Shown piece by piece: positions 1 to 6,471 of a DNA stretch of 18,933 nucleotides. The notes beneath the pieces were generated by a model. It did no database searches and was not told where the DNA came from. It saw only the letters and a list, made by a program, of their open reading frames with translations. Source of the stretch: UBA8110 sp964597275 (GTDB lineage: Bacteria > SAR324 > NAC60-12); assembly GCA_964597275.1 (NCBI GenBank), contig CAZQXS010000069.1, positions 1-18,933 of the forward strand. Direction: 5' to 3'. The stretch's first letter is position 1. Each line of letters opens with the position of its first letter. The translations under genes and the position numbers were made by a program.

Positions 1-249
1 CTGCGGGACGTAGCCGATGCCGTGCTTGGGGATTTCGTGAGCGGGCAGTCCGGTGAGGTCGTTGCCGTCGAGTTGGACGCTTCCAGCAACAGGAGGCACC
101 AGCCCCATGATCGTCTTCAGCAGCGTCGTCTTGCCCGCACCGTTGCGTCCCAGCAGCCCAAGGATTTCGCCGCGGTCAAGCCGCAGCGACACCTGATCCA
201 GCACCCGGACGCTGCCGTACTGGCACTGAATTCCATCAAGCGCAAGCAT
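1..249 (-). CDS. livF: Branched-chain amino acid-type ABC transporter ATPase, LivF family (3' part off the window)
   Basis: This is the N-terminal 83 residues of an ABC ATPase; the gene continues past base 1. It would energise uptake through the LivH/LivM channel as one half of an ATPase pair with LivG. Visible are the Walker A motif GRNGAGKTT near residues 38-46 and the Q-loop region GYVPQ at the window edge; the signature and Walker B lie outside. The ATG start shares one base with the livG stop (TGATG), so translation is probably coupled. LivF rather than LivG is inferred from the short N-terminus, the LLGRNGAGKTT wording and its place last in a binding protein-H-M-G-F order. The substrate cannot be read from the ATPase; urea- or amide-type systems share this layout. 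Confidence 0.9.
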   Translation of the reverse strand, partial: MLALDGIQCQYGSVRVLDQVSLRLDRGEILGLLGRNGAGKTTLLKTIMGLVPPVAGSVQLDGNDLTGLPAHEIPKHGIGYVPQ

Positions 250-986
250 CACGTTCCCAAGTAGGTTTCTTGCACCAAGGCGTTGTTCTCGATCTCCTCC
301 GGCGTGCCCTCGGCCAGCACCTTTCCGCTGTTCATCACCGTGATGCGCTCGGCCAGCCCCATCACCACCGACATGTTGTGCTCGATCAGCAGCACGGTGG
401 CCTGCTTGGCAATTTCCTGCACCAATTCGCACAGGCGGGCGATTTCGCCCTCGGCCAGCCCTTGGGTCGGCTCATCCAGAATCAGCAGCTCCGGCCCTGC
501 GGCCAGCCCCATCGCGACTTCGAGCAGACGCTGGTGTCCGTAGGGCAGGTTGCTCGCCTGCTGGTTTTCGACTCCGTCCAGCCCGACTTGGGCCAACACC
601 TGCGCCACACGCTCGGCAATTGCGCTTTCCTTGCGCGACATTCCGGCTTGGCGTTGTGCAGCAAGCGCAACGTTTTCGTAGCAGGAAAGGTTGCCGAACA
701 CGCTCGTGACCTGAAAGGTGTACACGATGCCCTTCCGGACCCGGCCATGCGCCGGGATGCGCGTGATGTCCTCGCCATTGAAAAGAATGGTTCCGGACGT
801 GGGTTGCAGGCGTCCGCTGAAAAGGCTGACGAGGGTGGTCTTGCCCGCGCCGTTGGGGCCGATGACCGCCCGGATTTCTCCTTGCGGAACCGCCAGTTCC
901 ACGTCCTCGACCGCATGCAAGCCGCCGAAGTGCTTGCTGAGTCCGTGGGTTTGCAGGAGTGGAGTCACGGAAGCCATGATGCCCAT
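249..986 (-). CDS. livG: Branched-chain amino acid-type ABC transporter ATPase, LivG family
   Basis: A full-length 245-residue cytoplasmic ATPase of a HAAT-family importer. In order it shows Walker A GPNGAGKT (about 43-50), the Q-loop glutamine (about 92), the signature LPYGHQ (about 147-152), Walker B LLILDEP (about 167-173) and the H-loop EHN (about 202-204). Proline replaces the second signature residue, which I believe is a common LivG variant and no sign of inactivity. The C-terminal EGTPEEI and TYLG segments are typical of LivG. The start is uncertain: ATG at 986 overlaps livM by 22 bases, and a second ATG at 977 is an equally good candidate. It sits between livM and livF in one operon. 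Confidence 0.93.
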   Translation of the reverse strand: MGIMASVTPLLQTHGLSKHFGGLHAVEDVELAVPQGEIRAVIGPNGAGKTTLVSLFSGRLQPTSGTILFNGEDITRIPAHGRVRKGIVYTFQVTSVFGNLSCYENVALAAQRQAGMSRKESAIAERVAQVLAQVGLDGVENQQASNLPYGHQRLLEVAMGLAAGPELLILDEPTQGLAEGEIARLCELVQEIAKQATVLLIEHNMSVVMGLAERITVMNSGKVLAEGTPEEIENNALVQETYLGT

Positions 987-1924
987 TTGTTGCGCACTGC
1001 CCCCATCAGTCCCTGCGGAAACCAGAGGACCAGCAGCAGCAATGCCCCACCCACCACAAAGAGGTAGCCGCTGGTGAGTCCGCTGGTGATGTCAATGAGG
1101 TAGTGCATGATGCCGGTGCCCAAGAGCGGGCCGAGGGTGGTGCCCATGCCGCCGAGCAGGGTCCAGAGCAGCGGGGAGATCGAGTGATGGATTTCTGCGA
1201 AGGTGGTGCCGACGTAGGAAAACAGCAGCGCATGAACCGCCCCCGCCGCCCCGGCAATGGTCCCGGAGGCCACTAGCGAGAAGAGCTTGTAGAGGTAGGT
1301 GTTGTAGCCCAGCAGTTTGGTGCGCTCCTCATTTTCCCGAATTGCAATCAGCACCCGCCCTGCCGGGGACAGCACCAGCGCGGCACTGAGCAGAAAGCAG
1401 ACGGCAAACAGCAACCACGCGAGGTTGTACTTCACGTCCGGGTCCGAAAAGGGCACTTCCGCGCCTCCAAGGTTCAACGGCTTCAGGCTTTGCGAGAGCG
1501 AAAAGCCGTCCTGCCCCAAGGTGATCTCGTTGAAGTAGAGCAGCGAGAGGAACACCGCCTGTCCGAACATCAGCGTCACGATCAGGAAGGAAACCCCAGT
1601 CGTGCGCAACGCGATCAGGCCAAACACCAGCGACAGCACCGCGGCAGAGAGCAAGCCCGCGCCGAAGCCCTGCAAGCCGCTCAGTCCCAAGTGGTAGATG
1701 CCCAGCCCGGCCCCGTACATCCCAGCGGAAAAGAACATCGCGTGGCCAAGGCTCATCAAGCCCGTGTAGCCGAGCAGGATGTTGTAGCCGACGGCGAATG
1801 AGGCCAACACCATGATGCGGGCGACCGTGGTGTGATGATAGGCGGGCAGGACAAATTGCAGCAGGAACAGCACAAGCAAAATGGCGAGGTGCAGTCCAAA
1901 CACTTTTTGGGGGTTGCGGTTCAT
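965..1924 (-). CDS. livM: Branched-chain amino acid-type ABC transporter permease, LivM family
   Basis: A 319-residue inner-membrane permease with a run of hydrophobic segments from residue 10 to the C-terminus. It carries family hallmarks: a GYNILLGYTGLMSLGHAMFF stretch near residues 46-65, a cytoplasmic loop with AIRENEERTKLLGYN that docks the ATPase, and GGMGTTLGPLLGT near the end. It should pair with LivH to form the transmembrane channel. The ATG start overlaps the livH stop by four bases (ATGA), indicating translational coupling. Length and motifs are ordinary for the family and nothing appears broken. Confidence 0.93.
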   Translation of the reverse strand: MNRNPQKVFGLHLAILLVLFLLQFVLPAYHHTTVARIMVLASFAVGYNILLGYTGLMSLGHAMFFSAGMYGAGLGIYHLGLSGLQGFGAGLLSAAVLSLVFGLIALRTTGVSFLIVTLMFGQAVFLSLLYFNEITLGQDGFSLSQSLKPLNLGGAEVPFSDPDVKYNLAWLLFAVCFLLSAALVLSPAGRVLIAIRENEERTKLLGYNTYLYKLFSLVASGTIAGAAGAVHALLFSYVGTTFAEIHHSISPLLWTLLGGMGTTLGPLLGTGIMHYLIDITSGLTSGYLFVVGGALLLLVLWFPQGLMGAVRNKWASWLP

Positions 1925-2817
1925 GCGCGTTCCTCCCCGAAGAGTCCGGTGGGCTTGAAGACCAGCACCGCCGCGACCATCAGCGTGGCGAGGATTTTTG
2001 CGAGCGTGGGTTCGTAAAACACGGAGATGAAACCGTCACTGATCCCCACGATGAAAGCCGCGACAATCGTGCCGCGCAAGCTCCCCAGCCCGCCGATGAT
2101 GACCACGATGAACGACAGCAGCAGCGGCTCCTGCCCCATCAAATAATCCGCCTGACGGATCGGCACCACCAGCACTCCGGCAATGGCGGCGAGTCCGGCT
2201 CCCAGCGCAAACACGGCGGCATAGACCTTCCGGGTGGGAACGCCGAACGCCTGCGCGGTTTCGGCATCCTGCTGCGTCGCCCGCATGTACAGCCCAAGGG
2301 TGCTGCGCTTCAGCGCGGCCCATGTGCCCAGCAGCAGCAACGCCGAAGCGACCGCGACAATCAGCTTGTACCCGGAATAGCCAAACCACGGGAACTGCAC
2401 GCGAAAGTAGATGGGCGCGGTCACAGGACGGGCTTCCGGGCCATAGAGCGTGAGGACGAGTTGCTGGATGATGTAGAGCAGGCCGATGGTGGCGACAATG
2501 GTGCTTTCTGGATTGTAGTTCACGCGCCGCAGGATGGTTTTGTCCATCGCCACCGCAATCGCCGCCACCGCAATCGGTGCGATGAGAATGGCGAGGAAGA
2601 AGCCTGCAACCTCGTTTCCGCCCGTGAAATTAAAACACGCCCACGCCAGCACCGCGCCGAGCATGAAGAACTCCCCGTGCGAAACGTTGACGATGCGCAT
2701 GACCCCGAACACCAGCGAAAGCCCCAGTGCAATCAGCGCCAGCACAAAGGCCGTGACGGTTCCGTCCAAGAGCGCAAGGAACAGCAGGGCGGCGTTTGAA
2801 TCGAACCAGTCGGCCAA
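1921..2817 (-). CDS. livH: Branched-chain amino acid-type ABC transporter permease, LivH family
   Basis: A 298-residue permease, partner of LivM. Hallmarks are GLSLVFGVMRIVNVSHGEFF near residues 32-51, the ATPase-docking loop with MRATQQDAETAQAFGV, and IGGLGSLRGTIVAAF near the C-terminus. The reading frame opens with TTG at 2817; an in-frame stop lies four codons upstream and the next in-frame ATG is inside the conserved first third, so TTG is the only reasonable start. No Shine-Dalgarno sequence precedes it. A hairpin lies between it and the binding-protein gene, so its expression is probably lower than that of the binding protein. The start call is the least certain part. Confidence 0.92.
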   Translation of the reverse strand: MADWFDSNAALLFLALLDGTVTAFVLALIALGLSLVFGVMRIVNVSHGEFFMLGAVLAWACFNFTGGNEVAGFFLAILIAPIAVAAIAVAMDKTILRRVNYNPESTIVATIGLLYIIQQLVLTLYGPEARPVTAPIYFRVQFPWFGYSGYKLIVAVASALLLLGTWAALKRSTLGLYMRATQQDAETAQAFGVPTRKVYAAVFALGAGLAAIAGVLVVPIRQADYLMGQEPLLLSFIVVIIGGLGSLRGTIVAAFIVGISDGFISVFYEPTLAKILATLMVAAVLVFKPTGLFGEERA

Positions 2818-2853
2818 GAAATTCGTTCAGTCTGAAGAATGAAGCGTAGCACC

Positions 2854-2880
2854 GGGATTGCCGCAGAAAATGCGCAACCC
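2854..2880 (-). promoter_or_regulatory. Intercistronic hairpin between binding-protein gene and livH
   Basis: The arms pair GGG-TTG-CGCA with TGCG-CAA-CCC around a five-base loop, with two single-base bulges. No U-run follows in the direction of transcription, so full termination is unlikely. In periplasmic-binding-protein operons such hairpins commonly protect the upstream message from 3' decay or cause partial termination, giving excess binding protein over permease. That role here is inferred from position only. Confidence 0.45.
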
Positions 2881-2911
2881 CGATGCCAATGGGTGGGTTG
2901 AAGCGGTCGAG

Positions 2912-4240
2912 CTACAGGGACTGCTGGGTGTAGTCCGCTTCCGGCTCGTAGAGTCCGTCCTCAATCGAGGTGCGGTGGACGACGTTGAACTTGCCGCCGC
3001 TGACCTTGGAGATGAACTGCTGGCCGAAGCACTGGTGGATCTTCCCGTTGAAGGACTTGGCCCCCTGCGGGTGCGCGATGCCCTCGTTGAAACCCGTGAA
3101 GCCCTCCATCGTTTCGATCAGGGTGCCGTAGTCCTTGGGACCGCGATAGCCGCTCTGCTCCACGGCTTGCTTGATGGCGAACATCGTCTCCCAGCAGCCG
3201 AACATGTGGGAGTTCGCGGAGACGCTCTTGGAGTCGGACTTGTCGGCTCCGTTGGCGTCAATCCCCACCGCATCCCGATAGACCTTGGCTCCGTGAGTCG
3301 CGTAGCCGTCCGCATAGCGCGGCATGGCCTCCCAGAAGTAGGTTCCGTTCAGAAACTCCAGTCCGGGGCTTTTGAGGCCCACCCCTTCGAGCGAATCAAT
3401 GAAGCCGAAGATTTCGGGGCGGTTGGAGCCGAAGTGTTCGCCCATCTCGCGGACGAAGGTGAGGACTCCCGGGCCGACCATGACGTGGTAGATCACCTCG
3501 GTGTCGCGGGGAATCTTGGCGAAGTAGCGCGTGTAGGAGGAGGCCGTGGGCGGAATCGCGAGCTTGGCGACCACCTTGCCGCCATGTTGCTCGGCGGCGG
3601 CACTGGCGTAGTCCCGGTGGTTGTAGCCAAAGGCGTAGTCCGGGTAGATGAGCGCGACCTTCTTGCCAAGGTTGTTGAAAATCCAACCCGCCATTGCACT
3701 GATCTGGGCGCGCACGTCCGTGATGCAGGGCTGGAAGGTGTAGCGGTTCAGGGCACCGGAGGCGACATGGTAGCCCTCGCTGACCACGAAGTACGGGATT
3801 TTCAACTCCCCCGCTCGCGGGGCTGATCCCATCACGACGTGCGAGAAGAGGGTTCCGTACACAAAATCCACCTTGTGCTGGGTCGCCAGTTTCTCCACGA
3901 CTTCGGCCCCGCGCTTGGGGTCGGTGCCGTCATCCTCCGTGACCACCTCCACGGGCCGTCCGGCAATGCCGCCCATGTCATTGATGTACTTGGCGGCGGC
4001 GTTGGTCGTGCGCTCGTACCAGCGTCCGTAAAGGGCGCCGATGCCCGTGCGGTGCGCCTGGAACCCAATCCGGATGGGAGCGTCGCTGCCGGCGGCATGT
4101 GCGGTGCGGGCGATCGGGTCGAGTTGGCTGGCCAACACTCCGGCTCCCGCGAGTCCGGCGGTCGTGCCCAGCAAGGCTCGCCGCGAAACTTTGGGTTGTT
4201 GGGTTTCTTCGGTGGGGGATGCTTGTTTTTGCTCTTCCAT
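2912..4240 (-). CDS. Periplasmic substrate-binding protein of a branched-chain amino acid/amide ABC importer, Tat-exported
   Basis: A 442-residue periplasmic-binding protein of the leucine/amide class. A basic, polar N-terminus is followed by SRRALL (about 19-24) and a hydrophobic stretch ending near AHA, which matches a Tat signal. The mature part opens with IRIGFQAHRTGIGALYG, then INDMGGIAGRPVEVV and DDGTDPKRGAEVVEKL, the usual lobe-1 pattern of this family. The ATG at 4240 is chosen over upstream in-frame positions because AAGGAGG sits five bases before it. It heads the livHMGF operon and would deliver ligand to that channel. The ligand cannot be decided from sequence: leucine, urea, amides and aromatic acids all use this fold. 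Confidence 0.9.
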   Translation of the reverse strand: MEEQKQASPTEETQQPKVSRRALLGTTAGLAGAGVLASQLDPIARTAHAAGSDAPIRIGFQAHRTGIGALYGRWYERTTNAAAKYINDMGGIAGRPVEVVTEDDGTDPKRGAEVVEKLATQHKVDFVYGTLFSHVVMGSAPRAGELKIPYFVVSEGYHVASGALNRYTFQPCITDVRAQISAMAGWIFNNLGKKVALIYPDYAFGYNHRDYASAAAEQHGGKVVAKLAIPPTASSYTRYFAKIPRDTEVIYHVMVGPGVLTFVREMGEHFGSNRPEIFGFIDSLEGVGLKSPGLEFLNGTYFWEAMPRYADGYATHGAKVYRDAVGIDANGADKSDSKSVSANSHMFGCWETMFAIKQAVEQSGYRGPKDYGTLIETMEGFTGFNEGIAHPQGAKSFNGKIHQCFGQQFISKVSGGKFNVVHRTSIEDGLYEPEADYTQQSL

Positions 4241-4243
4241 GGA

Positions 4244-4252
4244 CTCCTCCTT
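4244..4252 (-). promoter_or_regulatory. Strong ribosome binding site of the binding-protein gene
   Basis: On the minus strand this reads AAGGAGGAG, three bases before the ATG at 4240 (core AAGGAGG ends five bases away). It decides the start codon of the binding-protein gene and is the best Shine-Dalgarno sequence in the operon. Confidence 0.8.
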
Positions 4253-4259
4253 GGTGTGG

Positions 4260-4272
4260 GTTTGTTGCAAAC
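4260..4272. promoter_or_regulatory. Short perfect palindrome in the leader of the ABC operon
   Basis: GTTTG-TTG-CAAAC, a 13-base perfect inverted repeat, lies about 20 bases upstream of the binding-protein start in the divergent intergenic region. It could be an operator half-site pair or chance; no regulator gene is adjacent to support either view. Confidence 0.25.
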
Positions 4273-4360
4273 AGCTATTGAATACCACAAACAAATTCCG
4301 GAGGGCAAGCTGAAATTTCTTGGAGATCCCTTGGATACCCGTGCCAAACCCTTCGCGGGA

Positions 4361-4369
4361 TGCTACGAT
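4361..4369 (+). promoter_or_regulatory. Possible extended -10 promoter for the divergent membrane protein gene
   Basis: TGC followed by TACGAT fits an extended -10 element (TGn plus four of six -10 bases), about 58 bases before the proposed start. No convincing -35 hexamer is seen at the usual distance. Confidence 0.25.
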
Positions 4370-4426
4370 TTTGGTGTTTTCTTGCTCCCTTGGCGTAACT
4401 CTTTAGAAAAACACCCGTTGAAATAC

Positions 4427-5803
4427 ATGCTGCTGTTGCTGGCCGTCCTGCTCGTTGTGGCGGTTCCTGAAATCACTCTGGCCCACACCGGACAGCGGGG
4501 CTTTGTGATGCTGCTCCCCACGCGGCTGTACATGTTCGGCGGTGGGCTGGTGGTGGCGCTCACGTTTGTGCTGACCGTGCTTCTGCCCTCCGGAAAACGA
4601 TCCACCCCGCTCCCGAAAAACGCAGAACCTGTGCAGGCGAGTCCCTCCCTGCTGGGGAGTGGCCTCGTCTTGCTGTTCATGAGCCTGTTGTTGCTCTGCG
4701 GGTATTTCGGCAGTCGTGACCCACTGGCGAACCCCTTGCCGCTGACCATCTGGATTGCGTGGTGGGTGGGGTTCACGATGCTGGTGGCGTTGGCGGGAAA
4801 TCTTTGGGCACGCATCCAGCCGTGGTCCGCATGGTTCATGGTGTTGGCCGCAGTGCCGGGCGTGCGGGGGTTGGTTGGGCAATCCCGTTATCCACAAGGG
4901 CTGGGCTACTGGCCCGCCGTGCTGGGGTTTTTCGGATTTGCATGGATTGAACTGATTTATCCCGCCCCGCAAGATCCTGGGATTCTGGCGAACCTTGTGT
5001 TGGGCTACGCACTTTGCACGACCCTCGGCCTGATGCGGTTTGGTCCCAAGGCATGGCTCGGCTACGGCGATCCCTTTGCCGTGTTCTTCCGGATGGTCGG
5101 CTGGCTGTCTCCGATTGGCTGGCGGCCCTTCCAACTGCACTGGCCCGGAAGGAACTTGCTGGACCTCTCCCCCTTGCCGCCGAGTGGAGTGGCTTTTGTG
5201 GTGCTGGCGCTCGCCACGGTTTCATTCGATGGCCTCTCTCGGACCTTCTGGTGGCTGGACCTCATCGGCGAAAATCCCCTCGAATACCCCGGACGCACCG
5301 ACCTGATGATGCGCAACACGCTGGGACTGCTGAGTACTTTTTTGGTTTTCGGATTCGCCTATCTTATCACCGTGCGACTGGGGCGGCTGTTTGGAGGAGC
5401 CGACTCAGAAAAGTGCCTGCGCCGCTTTGTGCTGTCGCTCATTCCTATCGCTTTCGGCTACCATTTTGCGCACTACCTGCCGATTTTCCTCGTTGAAATT
5501 CAATATGCCGGGATCGCGCTGTCGGACCCTTTTGGCACGGGCTTGAACCTGCTGAGCCTGCGCGACTGGCATGTTCACGCCTCCTTCCTCACGCACCATC
5601 AGTCGGTGGAAATCCTCTGGTACTTGCAGGTTACCGGAATCGTGCTGGCCCATGTTTGCGCCGTGGTGGTCTCGCACGGCTTTGCGTCGGAGGCCACCGA
5701 TCAGCGACGCACCGCAATGCTCAGTCAGGTTCCGGCGACCCTGCTGATGATTGGCTACACGGTCTTTGGGCTGTGGTTGCTCTCCGCTCCGGTGGCCAGC
5801 TAG
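4427..5803 (+). CDS. Uncharacterised polytopic membrane protein, similar to the FedA/'fenitrothion hydrolase' annotated family
   Basis: The predicted product is 458 residues. It begins with a signal peptide-like segment (MLLLLAVLLVVAV, then ITLA before HTGQRG), followed by about nine to eleven hydrophobic segments. Polar conserved-looking patches include WARIQPWSAW, PGRNLLDLSPLPP, GYHFAHYLP and VLAHVCAVVVSHG. From memory, the AH(G/T)-xxG start, the (A/G)YxxAHY motif and the C-terminal AH-VVxxH motif recur in integral membrane proteins labelled fenitrothion hydrolase; that label rests on one activity and may not describe the native role. ATG 4427 is chosen because it opens the signal-like segment; TTG at 4418 is an alternative, and no good ribosome site is present for either. 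It diverges from the ABC importer, so a shared regulator is possible. Confidence 0.7.
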   Translation: MLLLLAVLLVVAVPEITLAHTGQRGFVMLLPTRLYMFGGGLVVALTFVLTVLLPSGKRSTPLPKNAEPVQASPSLLGSGLVLLFMSLLLLCGYFGSRDPLANPLPLTIWIAWWVGFTMLVALAGNLWARIQPWSAWFMVLAAVPGVRGLVGQSRYPQGLGYWPAVLGFFGFAWIELIYPAPQDPGILANLVLGYALCTTLGLMRFGPKAWLGYGDPFAVFFRMVGWLSPIGWRPFQLHWPGRNLLDLSPLPPSGVAFVVLALATVSFDGLSRTFWWLDLIGENPLEYPGRTDLMMRNTLGLLSTFLVFGFAYLITVRLGRLFGGADSEKCLRRFVLSLIPIAFGYHFAHYLPIFLVEIQYAGIALSDPFGTGLNLLSLRDWHVHASFLTHHQSVEILWYLQVTGIVLAHVCAVVVSHGFASEATDQRRTAMLSQVPATLLMIGYTVFGLWLLSAPVAS

Positions 5804-5824
5804 GGTTGAGCCGCAAGCCTTGGC

Positions 5825-5853
5825 TTGAACATCAATTGGCCTCTCGTTACGAT
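5825..5853 (+). promoter_or_regulatory. Probable sigma-70-type promoter of the RHH antitoxin gene
   Basis: TTGAAC (5825-5830) and TACGAT (5848-5853) are separated by 17 bases and lie about 48 bases before the antitoxin ATG. The inverted ACGAT and ATCGT at and just downstream of the -10 could form an operator for autoregulation, as is usual for RHH antitoxins. Confidence 0.4.
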
Positions 5854-5900
5854 TACGGACAGAATTATCGTCTCTGTTGCGCAAATTGACAGGGGAAACC

Positions 5901-6158
5901 ATGCCCAATGTGAAAACCGCAATTTCGTTGGATGCCGACCTTCTAAAGCGTGTGAACGACGCGGCTGCGAACCTGCAAGTGTCCCGGAATCGTTTGCTCG
6001 TGCAGGTGGTCGAGGGGTTCATTCAGGGGGTTGAAAGCCAGAGATTCCTGAAAAACCTCAACGTTGCCTATGATGCTCCACTCAGCAAAGAAGAGGAAAA
6101 AGTAGAGCATCACATACGAGAAAAGCGGCGTAGCTTGTGGCAGGAGAGCGCATGGTAA
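5901..6158 (+). CDS. Ribbon-helix-helix (CopG/MazE-like) antitoxin, apparently without its toxin
   Basis: An 85-residue protein. The N-terminus (MPNVKTAISLDADLLKRVNDAAANL, shown here only as its first helix region, residues 1-25) gives the beta strand and first helix of an RHH DNA-binding domain, followed by SRNRLLVQVVEGFI for the second helix. The acidic then basic C-terminal tail ending in Trp resembles RHH antitoxins that pair with MazF/PemK ribonucleases. ATG 5901 follows AGGGG at a suitable distance; an in-frame TTG at 5877 is less likely. The stop overlaps a new ATG (ATGGTAA), the usual junction to a toxin gene, but that frame closes after eight codons. It lies 29 bases upstream of oadG and may share its transcript. 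Confidence 0.8.
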   Translation: MPNVKTAISLDADLLKRVNDAAANLQVSRNRLLVQVVEGFIQGVESQRFLKNLNVAYDAPLSKEEEKVEHHIREKRRSLWQESAW

Positions 6159-6178
6159 ATCAACCAAGAAGTGTCTGA
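6152..6178 (+). pseudogene. Eight-codon stub where a MazF/PemK-type toxin would start
   Basis: An ATG inside the antitoxin's last Trp codon opens a frame reading MVNQPRSV before TGA. The overlap geometry and the Met-Val start match toxin genes paired with this antitoxin type, but no further toxin sequence is visible; the oadG ribosome site begins at once. The stub is too short to prove ancestry, so this is an inference from context. Confidence 0.3.
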
Positions 6179-6187
6179 CGGAGGACA

Positions 6188-6454
6188 ATGCTGCTGGAGG
6201 GCTTGAAGCTGATGGGAGTGGGCATGGCGACGGTCATGCTGTTTCTGGGGTTGATGATCACCTGCATCGTGCTGGTGACGAGGCTCACCCGCGCCCATAC
6301 TGCGCTGGAAGAACAAGCCTTGCGAGCCAAGCACCAGCCCCGCGCTCAGTCCCCCGCTCCCAGCCAATCCGAGGATGCCCTTCCGATGGCGGTTTTGGTC
6401 GCCGCTGTTGCCGTTTATGAGGACGAACGCAAATCAATTGCTCCCACAACCTGA
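6188..6454 (+). CDS. oadG: Na+-pumping decarboxylase gamma subunit, OadG family
   Basis: An 88-residue protein with one N-terminal transmembrane helix (about residues 7-31), a charged/proline-rich linker and a short C-terminal hydrophobic helix (MAVLVAAVAVYEDE), the layout of OadG. In characterised oxaloacetate decarboxylases the gamma subunit anchors the alpha subunit to the beta subunit in the inner membrane. GGAGG stands four bases before the ATG. It is the first gene of a tight oadG-oadA-oadB operon, 17 bases from oadA. Sequence conservation in this family is low, so the call leans on architecture and context. Confidence 0.82.
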   Translation: MLLEGLKLMGVGMATVMLFLGLMITCIVLVTRLTRAHTALEEQALRAKHQPRAQSPAPSQSEDALPMAVLVAAVAVYEDERKSIAPTT

Positions 6455-6471
6455 AGCAAGAAGGAATTCGC

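Noticed and set aside
2858..3826. A 322-codon plus-strand open frame opposite the binding-protein gene
   Set aside because: It is antisense to a clearly conserved coding sequence, has low-complexity composition typical of a G+C-rich shadow frame, and shows no recognisable domain.
3839..4426. N-terminal extension of the FedA-like membrane protein by 196 codons
   Set aside because: The extension is antisense to the binding-protein gene and its control region; the downstream ATG opens a proper signal-like segment.
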